Assembly: GCF_004101865.1 (NCBI RefSeq)
Contig: NZ_CP026118.1
Location: 2,311,001-2,375,000, forward strand
Direction: 5' to 3'
Source of the DNA: Halobacillus litoralis
GTDB taxonomy: Bacteria > Bacillota > Bacilli > Bacillales > Halobacillaceae
Length of the DNA stretch: 64,000 nt
The position numbers and the translations under genes were made by a program. The notes below the pieces were generated by a model, which was given only the letters and a program-made list of their open reading frames with translations, was not told where the DNA came from and did no database searches. Shown one piece after another: positions 57,695 to 64,000 of the stretch. Within the stretch, counting starts at the first letter, position 1; every line of letters begins with the position of its first letter.

Positions 57695-58918
57695 GTGGGC
57701 TATTATGATGATCATTCACCAGCCACTCGACAAAAGAAGCATCGCCGGCGCTGGGTCATGCCGACAATCGTCGGGGGGATCCTGGGGGCTGTGCTTGTCT
57801 TGTTGGCTCTTCCTGCTCTAGTCCAAACAGAATTGTTACCGTATGACATTACGATTCCAGAAGACGAAAGCGGCCTCGTCCAGGACGATCAAAACCTGAC
57901 AGGGAACACCACCAAAAACGTGGAACTGGATGTTAAGACACAAATCACCGACGTTGTGGAAAAAGTCACCCCTTCAGTTGTGGGTGTCGTCAATATCCAA
58001 TCTCAGGAGAACTTTTGGCAGCAGAACAATTCGTCTCATCAAGGAGGAGTAGGTTCTGGTGTCATTTACAAAAAGGAAGATGGAACAGCCTATGTTGTGA
58101 CGAACAATCATGTCATTGAAGGAGCCAGTGAAATTGAAGTCGTCCTTGCTGATGAAACACGGATTAAAGCACAGCTGGTAGGGAGTGACGTCTTCACTGA
58201 TTTAGCCGTATTGAAAATGCCTAGTGAACAAGTCAAACATGTAGCTGAGCTTGGGAGTTCAGCAAATTTGAAAGTTGGCGAACCGGCGATCGCCATTGGT
58301 AATCCACTCGGGTTAAGCTTTGCAGGATCGGTGACCCAGGGGATCATTAGTGGGAAAGAACGCGCGATTCCCCAGGACTTTAATGGAGATGGGTTGGATG
58401 ATTGGCAAGCAGAAGTCATTCAAACAGATGCGGCTATCAACCCAGGGAATAGTGGGGGAGCCTTAATCAACATTGATGGTCAACTGATTGGAATCAACTC
58501 AATGAAAATCGCTCAATCAGCTGTCGAAGGTATCGGTTTTGCGATACCGATCGATGCAGCGGAGCCGATCATTGAAGAGCTTGAAAAGCATGGACAGGTG
58601 AATCGTCCATATATCGGTGTAGAAGCCTATGGTCTCAACGAAGTACCTACCTCTGAATGGGACAGTACCCTTAACCTTCCAGAGGACGTAGAGGGAGGCT
58701 TATATATCCGTAGCATTCGTCAAATGTCCCCAGCTGCAAAAGCAGGATTGGAGCCCCTTGATGTCATCACAGAGCTCGATGGTGAGCCCGTAGAAAATAT
58801 CATTGATTTACGTAAATATTTGTACAATGAGAAAGATCCGGGTGATGATTTAGAGATCGCTTATTATCGTGATGGAGAACGTAATACAACTACGATTACC
58901 CTCGGTTCCCAGGAATGA
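57695..58918 (+). CDS. htrC: HtrA-type serine protease HtrC (YyxA)
   Basis: Membrane-anchored DegP-like quality-control protease outside the cell membrane. The 407-aa product has a basic start, one membrane helix (about 23-45) and an acidic linker. The trypsin-like domain has the catalytic triad His in VTNNHVIEG (about 136), Asp in FTDLAVL (about 167) and Ser in NPGNSGGALIN (about 250). One C-terminal PDZ domain (about 310-405) follows. The GTG start at 57695 has AAGGTGA upstream. Last gene of the wal operon, followed by a terminator. Confidence 0.95.
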   Translation: MGYYDDHSPATRQKKHRRRWVMPTIVGGILGAVLVLLALPALVQTELLPYDITIPEDESGLVQDDQNLTGNTTKNVELDVKTQITDVVEKVTPSVVGVVNIQSQENFWQQNNSSHQGGVGSGVIYKKEDGTAYVVTNNHVIEGASEIEVVLADETRIKAQLVGSDVFTDLAVLKMPSEQVKHVAELGSSANLKVGEPAIAIGNPLGLSFAGSVTQGIISGKERAIPQDFNGDGLDDWQAEVIQTDAAINPGNSGGALINIDGQLIGINSMKIAQSAVEGIGFAIPIDAAEPIIEELEKHGQVNRPYIGVEAYGLNEVPTSEWDSTLNLPEDVEGGLYIRSIRQMSPAAKAGLEPLDVITELDGEPVENIIDLRKYLYNEKDPGDDLEIAYYRDGERNTTTITLGSQE

Positions 58919-58928
58919 TGTATGAAAG

Positions 58929-58960
58929 AAAAGAGTATCCTCTTCAGGGTACTCTTTTTA
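58929..58960 (+). terminator. Terminator after htrC
   Basis: An AAAAGAGTA..C / G..TACTCTTTT stem and T run just past the stop. Confidence 0.85.
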
Positions 58961-59000
58961 CGTCAAAAATCGACTTTATTCGTGAAATTCCCCCTTCATG

Positions 59001-59225
59001 TTGTCCACAGGCTGTGAATAGTTTTCTGGATAAGTCACATATATGGTGGCGAACATATTTTCTACCACCATATAGCTTAGAGTGTTGTGTATATGTGGAT
59101 AGATTTTGTGGATAACCTGTTTATAGCTCGGGGATAGCTGTGAATATCAGAATATTACCAAGTTTTGTGCATAAGTCTGTGGATGATTGTGGGTAACTAT
59201 TATCGTTAGTAGTTAATTTTCCACA
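59001..59225. promoter_or_regulatory. DnaA-box cluster downstream of htrC
   Basis: Perfect DnaA boxes (TGTGNATAA on plus) are at 59107-59115 and 59166-59174. One-mismatch boxes are at 59001-59009, 59013-59021, 59094-59102, 59178-59186, 59188-59196 and 59217-59225. At least eight matches in 225 bases is dense, comparable with oriC. As I recall, B. subtilis has such a cluster near yyxA/yydA, at the same place. No gene lies between 58960 and 59476. Confidence 0.85.
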
Positions 59226-59476
59226 TGTGCACAAATTCAAACGCTTTTTTTGAAGGCATATAGGCTGAGAAAGATATTTTTCCAACGCTATATTTTGTCT
59301 AATTATAACGTCTTTCGATACTTCGTTGGCTGCGGGTGGGAAGAACCGATGTGCTAGGGTGTTATTCCATTGATAATCCCTGCGTTATTGGTGAATCGTT
59401 AGGAATTTCGAGAGGGCTTCCTTTCCATATTCAGCCCTGGTTTCGTACAATAGGGGTAAAGAGGAGGGGGATACAT

Positions 59477-60502
59477 ATGATTGATTTGAGAAGTGATACT
59501 GTAACAAAGCCGACTATGGCCATGCGGCAGGCCGCGTTGGAAGCAGAGGTCGGGGATGATGTATATGAAGAAGACCCGACCGTGAAGAAATTAGAAGCGA
59601 AGGCTGCAGAGATGTTGGGAAAAGATGCGGCTTTATTTGTGACGAGTGGAACACAGGGGAATCAGATTGCCGTTTTGACTCATTGTAATCCTGGCGATGA
59701 AGTGCTTCTTGAAGCGAATGCCCACCTTTTTTTATACGAAGGAGCCTCGATGTCGGCTCTTGCAGGCGTCCAACCGCGGACGATAACAGGGCAAAAAGGT
59801 GCAATGGATCCTGCAGAGATAAAGACGGCTATTCGGCCGGATGATATCCATTTCCCTGAGACAGGATTGATTTGTTTGGAAAACACTCACAACAAAGCAG
59901 GAGGCACAGTGGTTCCGCTAGAAAATATGCAAACCATATACGAAATTGCACGGGAGCACTCGATTCCGGTTCATTTAGACGGAGCCCGTCTGTTTAATGC
60001 CTCAATTGCGTCGGGAATTTCCTTGAAGAGCTACGGGGATCAGACCGATACGATTCAAGTCTGTTTATCAAAAGGTCTCGGAGCTCCTGTAGGTTCGGTT
60101 ATTGCTGGATCCACAGATTTTATCAGGAAAGCGCGTAAATGGCGGAAAAGGCTTGGTGGCGGGTTGCGTCAGGTCGGAATGATCGCAGCCCCTGCTTATG
60201 TCGCCCTCACGGAAATGGTCGACCGATTAGCTGATGATCATGAGCATGCGCGACGTTTAGCTTCCGGATTAAGTGAAGTGAAAGGTTTGCAGGTGGAAGA
60301 GGTCGAAACAAACATCGTCCTTGCTCATGTGGGAGGTACGGGAAGGACAGCCGCTGAGTTTCTGGAAGAGTTGAAAGTCGATGATATTCTTGCAGTCCCT
60401 TTTGGACCTGAAACTGTTCGTTTTGTCACCAATTACGATGTAAATGAAGCAGCTATTGAAACAGTGATTCACCGTATTCAATTACGATACAAAGACGCAT
60501 AA
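59477..60502 (+). CDS. Low-specificity L-threonine aldolase
   Basis: PLP enzyme that splits threonine or allo-threonine to glycine and acetaldehyde. The 341-aa product begins MIDLRSDTVTKPT, the family hallmark, and has GDDVYEEDPTVKKLE and VTSGTQGNQIA. The PLP lysine is in VCLSKGLGAPVGS (about 198), and GGGLRQVG follows. The ATG at 59477 has GAGGAGGGGG upstream. A frame from 59336 would add 47 unrelated residues. Single gene, with its promoter beside the DnaA-box cluster. Confidence 0.93.
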   Translation: MIDLRSDTVTKPTMAMRQAALEAEVGDDVYEEDPTVKKLEAKAAEMLGKDAALFVTSGTQGNQIAVLTHCNPGDEVLLEANAHLFLYEGASMSALAGVQPRTITGQKGAMDPAEIKTAIRPDDIHFPETGLICLENTHNKAGGTVVPLENMQTIYEIAREHSIPVHLDGARLFNASIASGISLKSYGDQTDTIQVCLSKGLGAPVGSVIAGSTDFIRKARKWRKRLGGGLRQVGMIAAPAYVALTEMVDRLADDHEHARRLASGLSEVKGLQVEEVETNIVLAHVGGTGRTAAEFLEELKVDDILAVPFGPETVRFVTNYDVNEAAIETVIHRIQLRYKDA

Positions 60503-60585
60503 ATCATTGTTCGAAGAATAGAATGATAAAAATAGCCTCCCCTCATGTGAGAAGGATTCCAATGGTTCAGTCGGGGTTATGAGAT

Positions 60586-60786
60586 ATGAATAAACCTTTG
60601 GAGGTGGCTTCGATAGCGAAGATCCAGGGAAGTCAGCAAGTAAAGAAACGTCCATCCGTTTATGACGAAGGCTTCGCTGAAATGTTTGATAAGGACCGGT
60701 TTGTGGATGGTATCCCGCTTGATGAGCTGGGCAGGCACTTGAGAAGAACGAAAAAGTATGGAAAATTGAATCGCAGGCAAAAGTGA
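60586..60786 (+). CDS. Small hydrophilic protein, unknown
   Basis: The 66-aa frame begins MNKPLEVASIAKIQGSQQVK and has a charged, helix-prone middle (DEGFAEMFDKDRF) and a basic end. It looks like a real soluble small protein, and a perfect terminator hairpin starts one base after its stop. The ribosome-binding site is poor (GGGG, 11-12 bases upstream). Family not recognised. The minus-strand frames over it look like shadows. Confidence 0.5.
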   Translation: MNKPLEVASIAKIQGSQQVKKRPSVYDEGFAEMFDKDRFVDGIPLDELGRHLRRTKKYGKLNRRQK

Positions 60787-60816
60787 CAAAACCCCCATGG
60801 CCCATGGGGGTTTTGT
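60787..60816 (+). terminator. Terminator after the small gene
   Basis: A perfect CAAAACCCCCATGG/CCATGGGGGTTTTG stem with TT at the end; nearly symmetrical, so also usable from the other side. Confidence 0.85.
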
Positions 60817-60885
60817 TCTAATACCGGAAATTAAACCTGTGAATATCATATGCTTCAAAAGCCGACTAAGGTGTTTATACTTTGC

Positions 60886-62250
60886 TTATCCTAGAGGCTG
60901 AGGGACAGGTACTGGTTCATTTGATTGAGCTTCTAATCCAGCTTTGTTAAGAAAATTCCAGGGCTGGTTGAAATGTGGTTGGAAGAAAAAATCTGTATAA
61001 GCAAGTTCGTCGATGGTCATTCCTGATTGAATGCAGACGCTCATCGTATTGATGGATTGAGTGACATCTGCTTTAGAAATCACCTGAGCACCAAGGATAC
61101 AGCGAGTTTGAGGGTCGATGGCCACTTTTAACTTGACGTTTTCAGATGTCGGCATGAAAGCAGGGCGGTGGGTATCTTCAATTGTGATGCTTTTCACATG
61201 CATGCCTGTAAGTTTGACTGATGTTTCAGTCAATCCAGTAGATGCCATGTTCAAATCGTAAATGTGAAGTCCGGATGTCCCTTGTGTCCCGACATGCTTC
61301 ATAGTCGGCTCCATCAAATTGCGAGCGACGAGCGTTCCCATACGAACAGCATTGGTAGCGAGCGGGATATACGCATGCCCACCGGTCGGATTATATTTCA
61401 CAGCACAGCAGTCCCCCGCAGCATAGATGGATGGATCACTTGTCTGCATATACTCATCTACTTTGATTGCGCCGTTTTCAAGCATGTCGATTTTTCCTCT
61501 TAATAAATCGGTATTCGGACGGAAACCAACACACATGATTACGAGGTCTGTCTCATAAGCCCCTTCATTTGTTATGACTTTATTTACATGCCCTTCGCTA
61601 CCTTCAAAACACTTCACGGTTTCATTCATGCACAAAGTGATGTTGCGTGTCTTTAATTCTTCTTCTACGATATTCGTGAATTCTTCGTCTAAATATTTAT
61701 TCAGGATACGATCCGCCCCATCTATGAGCGTCACTTCTTTTCCTGCTTTTTCGAAAGCTTCGACAAGTTCAACACCAATATACCCCGCACCGACGACCGT
61801 TACTTTTTGGGCATGCTGGGAACGTTCAATGATCGTATTAGCCTGGTGGTAGTTTTTCGCTAGTAAAATATTTTCGAGATCAATGCCTTCAATAGGAGGT
61901 GTAACAGGCCAGGATCCTGTCGTGATCACTAATTTATCGTAATGATCGTAGATTTGTTCTCCTGTTATAAGGTTGATGGCTGCAATCGTTTTGCGGACTG
62001 GATCAATCTTTTTCACGTCATGCTGCACCTTCATCGTCACACCAAGCTTTTGCAGCTGTTCTGGAGAAGAATAGAACAACCCCTCTGCGTCATTAACGAC
62101 TCCTCCTACATATAGAGCCAGACCACAAGATAAAAATGATACATTATCGTTCCGTTCGTAAACCGTGATGTCGGCTTCAGGGTATAAGTTAGCCATATTT
62201 GTGACCGCAGCTGTACCTGCGTGTGTACTTCCGATAACAGCAATTTTCAT
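60886..62250 (-). CDS. nox: NADH oxidase (CoA-disulfide reductase family)
   Basis: FAD enzyme of the Nox/Npr/CoADR family, which reoxidises NADH with oxygen or reduces a disulfide. The 454-aa product has the FAD motif VIGSTHAGTAAV, the redox cysteine Cys42 in SFLSCGLALYVGG, and an NAD fold VVGAGYIGVELVEAFEKAG (about 152-170). A second FAD motif SIYAAGDCCAV and a C-terminal dimer domain follow. Single redox Cys42 is shared by H2O-forming Nox and CoADR. Two Rex-type operators upstream (62286, 62354) suggest control by the NADH/NAD ratio, which favours the NADH oxidase role. The ATG at 62250 has AAGGAGGAA upstream. Confidence 0.9.
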   Translation of the reverse strand: MKIAVIGSTHAGTAAVTNMANLYPEADITVYERNDNVSFLSCGLALYVGGVVNDAEGLFYSSPEQLQKLGVTMKVQHDVKKIDPVRKTIAAINLITGEQIYDHYDKLVITTGSWPVTPPIEGIDLENILLAKNYHQANTIIERSQHAQKVTVVGAGYIGVELVEAFEKAGKEVTLIDGADRILNKYLDEEFTNIVEEELKTRNITLCMNETVKCFEGSEGHVNKVITNEGAYETDLVIMCVGFRPNTDLLRGKIDMLENGAIKVDEYMQTSDPSIYAAGDCCAVKYNPTGGHAYIPLATNAVRMGTLVARNLMEPTMKHVGTQGTSGLHIYDLNMASTGLTETSVKLTGMHVKSITIEDTHRPAFMPTSENVKLKVAIDPQTRCILGAQVISKADVTQSINTMSVCIQSGMTIDELAYTDFFFQPHFNQPWNFLNKAGLEAQSNEPVPVPQPLG

Positions 62251-62285
62251 GAGTGGTTCCTCCTTGGTTTTTCATGCGGAATATT

Positions 62286-62303
62286 TTGTGAAACATTTCA
62301 CAT
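62286..62303. promoter_or_regulatory. Rex-type operator 1 upstream of nox
   Basis: TTGTGAAACATTTCACAT, a palindrome matching TTGTGAANNNNTTCACAA at all but the last base, 36 bases before the nox start. Confidence 0.75.
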
Positions 62304-62353
62304 GTTTAATATAGTTTTATTATATAGGCGGAAGAGAAAAGACACAACCCCTT

Positions 62354-62371
62354 TTGATCAATGTTTCACAA
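62354..62371. promoter_or_regulatory. Rex-type operator 2 (half site) upstream of nox
   Basis: TTGATCAATGTTTCACAA has a perfect right half (TTCACAA) and a degenerate left half, 68 bases from operator 1 centre to centre. The nox promoter would lie between the two. Confidence 0.5.
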
Positions 62372-62413
62372 AATAATTCAACCCGGAATGTTTTGGCTAT
62401 TGGAACTTTATTC

Positions 62414-62450
62414 CACCTCAGGTCATCCAGATTCTGGATGACCTGAGGTG
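62414..62450. repeat. Perfect 17-bp inverted repeat before the Nudix gene
   Basis: CACCTCAGGTCATCCAG, a three-base loop, then its exact complement. No T run follows (ACAAGAAAAGG), so it is not an ordinary terminator. It lies between the Rex operators and the Nudix gene. Confidence 0.85.
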
Positions 62451-62522
62451 ACAAGAAAAGGTAATTTCTATCCGTGTATGGTAAATTATAAGAATGGTAG
62501 TACGTTAGAAGGGGGAATGGAA

Positions 62523-62984
62523 ATGGATGTACGTTTTCAAGTGGGGAAGCAGAGGTTCAACTTCCGGTCTGCGGGGATCCTGATCGAGAATGGTCATGTA
62601 TTATTACATAAGGAAATCAGTGCTCCTCACTGGGTTCTTCCTGGAGGAGGCATAGAGATGGGCGAGCCTTCGGAAGAGAGTATAGTGAGAGAAATGAAAG
62701 AGGAGCTCGGGTACGCTGTGAAAGCCGGACATGTCCCCTGGATCGCTGAGAATTTCTTTGAATATGAAGGCGAAGCGATGCATGAATTAGGATTCTACTA
62801 TATACTTACCTCTCCTGTTTCACATTTTCAGGAAGGTGTCTTCCATGGTTTAGAAGGAGAACGGTTGATTTATCAATGGCTGCCGATTGATCGTCTGGAA
62901 AACTATGAACTTATGCCTCCTTTCCTGACCGGGGCCTTAAAGGACATCCCTGAAGCAACGAAGCACGTGCTCGTCCAGCGTTGA
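62523..62984 (+). CDS. Nudix hydrolase
   Basis: The 153-aa product has a full Nudix box starting GGGIEMGEPSEESIVRE and continuing MKEELG (about 42-64), with all catalytic Glu. The N-terminal strand FNFRSAGILIENGHVLLHK fits the ADP-ribose-pyrophosphatase-like class. Substrate unknown. Two ATGs are possible: 62517 (three bases from AGAAGGGGG) and 62523 (about nine bases), and the second is preferred. A hairpin of 17 bp lies 70 bases upstream. Single gene. Confidence 0.87.
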   Translation: MDVRFQVGKQRFNFRSAGILIENGHVLLHKEISAPHWVLPGGGIEMGEPSEESIVREMKEELGYAVKAGHVPWIAENFFEYEGEAMHELGFYYILTSPVSHFQEGVFHGLEGERLIYQWLPIDRLENYELMPPFLTGALKDIPEATKHVLVQR

Positions 62985-63057
62985 AAACCATCTTTGTTCT
63001 AAGCTAAATGACCAGCTCGTACAATAGCATGAGTGCATATATTGCGGAGGTGAAGAA

Positions 63058-64000
63058 GTGAAGAAAAGGTTCGTCATCTGGACGCTGATTTTGTTCAGCC
63101 TTTATGGTCTCTTGCTGGGCCTGTATTTTTTCCAATGGACAGGTGTCGGTGTGCCTCCGGCTTATGAAGGGACGGCGGCCGATCCTGCAACCTTCATGAC
63201 CGATCGGGAATTGCAGTTAAGTCAGGAATATTCAAGGTATCAGAATTTCCTCTCCTTTCTCGGAGAGCCGCTTGAATGGATCATTTACCTTGGGGTGATG
63301 GTGTTTGGAGTATCGCTGGTCTTCAAAAATTTCGGCGAGCGGATTTCACGATTTTCTTTTGTGCAAATTCCGATGTTCGTCCTGCTGCTCTCCACACTGA
63401 CCTCGATTTTACTTTTTCCACTGGACTATGCCAGGAGGTGGCTGTCGGTCGAATACGGAATCTCCACGCAAAGTTTTTCCAGCTGGATGCGTGATGAGCT
63501 GATCGGCTTCTGGGTCGGCTATGTGATCATGGCTCTATTGATTACGGTGTTGTACTTCTTAATGAGGAAGTTCCAGAAGCGCTGGTGGCTGTTCGCGTGG
63601 GTACTGATGATTCCGTTTCTGATCTTCATGATGTACCTGCAGCCTGTCGTCATCGATCCTCTTTATAATGATTTCACGGAGCTTCAGGACAAGCAGCTGG
63701 AAGAAAAAATCCTCACCCTTGCTGATGAAGCGGAAATTCCGGCTGAGCGTGTCTATGAAGTGAACATGTCTGAGAAAACGAACAGTATGAACGCTTATGT
63801 GAACGGAATCGGCTCAAATTTGCGCATTGTACTTTGGGATACGACACTGGAGCGGCTCCAGGACAAGGAAGTTTTATTCATCATGGCCCATGAAATCGGT
63901 CACTACGTGATGAACCACTTGTATTGGAATTTGGCTGGTGTCATTGTCGCCACATTCTTCGGTCTTTATTTCACCTATCACTTGATGAAATGGTCTGTGC
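63058..64000 (+). CDS. M48 family metalloprotease, cut off by the window end
   Basis: Membrane-bound zinc protease of the Ste24/CAAX prenyl protease 1 type. At least 314 residues are in the window. The first membrane helix is at about 5-25 (WTLILFSLYGLLLGLYFF). Further helices follow around 77-95, 103-120, 152-170 and 178-195. The soluble catalytic domain begins with SEKTNSMNAYVNGIG, and the zinc motif HEIGH is at 278-282 followed by a helix. The GTG start at 63058 has GGAGG seven bases upstream. The frame is open to the last base, so the C-terminus and the downstream glutamate ligand are missing only because the window ends. Confidence 0.9.
   Translation, partial: MKKRFVIWTLILFSLYGLLLGLYFFQWTGVGVPPAYEGTAADPATFMTDRELQLSQEYSRYQNFLSFLGEPLEWIIYLGVMVFGVSLVFKNFGERISRFSFVQIPMFVLLLSTLTSILLFPLDYARRWLSVEYGISTQSFSSWMRDELIGFWVGYVIMALLITVLYFLMRKFQKRWWLFAWVLMIPFLIFMMYLQPVVIDPLYNDFTELQDKQLEEKILTLADEAEIPAERVYEVNMSEKTNSMNAYVNGIGSNLRIVLWDTTLERLQDKEVLFIMAHEIGHYVMNHLYWNLAGVIVATFFGLYFTYHLMKWSV

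Noticed and set aside
60482..60858. Minus-strand frames over the 66-aa gene
   Set aside because: Composition is not protein-like and they run through the terminator; the plus frame fits the terminator better.

Overview
This window is the origin end of a low-GC Gram-positive chromosome, from an endospore-forming Bacillaceae. It is read with dnaA on the minus strand, so it runs away from dnaN along the arm that carries rpmH, rnpA, yidC, jag, mnmE, mnmG, rsmG, noc, parA and parB in Bacillus subtilis. Spore photoproduct lyase, a gerA-type germinant receptor, YyaC and the gene order all support a spore former. Several exported proteins have strongly acidic extracytoplasmic parts (OppA, WalH, WalI, HtrC). 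Together with the intergenic repeat families, this suggests a moderately halophilic genus such as Halobacillus or a relative. The genus is an inference.

Layout. Positions 1-2151 hold dnaA between two DnaA-box arrays, a bipartite oriC, with probable DnaA-trio sequence at the left edge. Positions 2152-8875 are the rpmH-rnpA-yidC-jag and mnmE-mnmG-rsmG core, with a 122-bp tandem repeat before rnpA and a DnaA-box group before mnmE. Positions 8876-20389 are accessory: two palindromic repeat elements, a phosphodiesterase-like gene, two SDR genes, a small membrane-protein/DUF3231 cluster, a gerABC operon, splAB, a GNAT gene, a parS-like site and a decayed transporter end. Positions 20390-29548 are noc, parA, parB, then yyaC, transporter and channel genes, ychF and rpsF-ssb-rpsR.

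Positions 29797-38609 hold an NsrR/Hmp nitric-oxide pair, a YczE-like protein, an orphan OppA, an aminotransferase-serA operon, a Nudix gene and a PHP phosphatase. Positions 38772-46983 are yybS-gdpP-rplI-dnaB and purA, with a DeoR regulator and HAD phosphatase inserted between dnaB and purA. Positions 47081-50482 hold a LOG-family gene whose start codon lies inside a parS site, a third type of repeat copy, a CPBP-family membrane protein, and tRNA-Asp and tRNA-Phe. Positions 50483-58918 are an M23 peptidase and the walRKHIJ-htrC cell-wall stress operon. The rest holds another dense DnaA-box cluster, threonine aldolase, a small unknown gene, a NADH oxidase with two Rex-type operators, a Nudix gene and a truncated M48 peptidase.

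Replication and segregation dominate the window: DnaA, oriC, two DnaA-box clusters outside oriC, the replicative helicase, SSB, Noc, ParA/ParB and two parS sites. No clearly new multi-gene system was found. The most interesting signals are non-coding: a four-copy family of long palindromic intergenic elements, the tandem repeat before rnpA, the parS site fused to a start codon, and several well-formed operators (PurR, Rex, NsrR, cre, S6:S18 leader).
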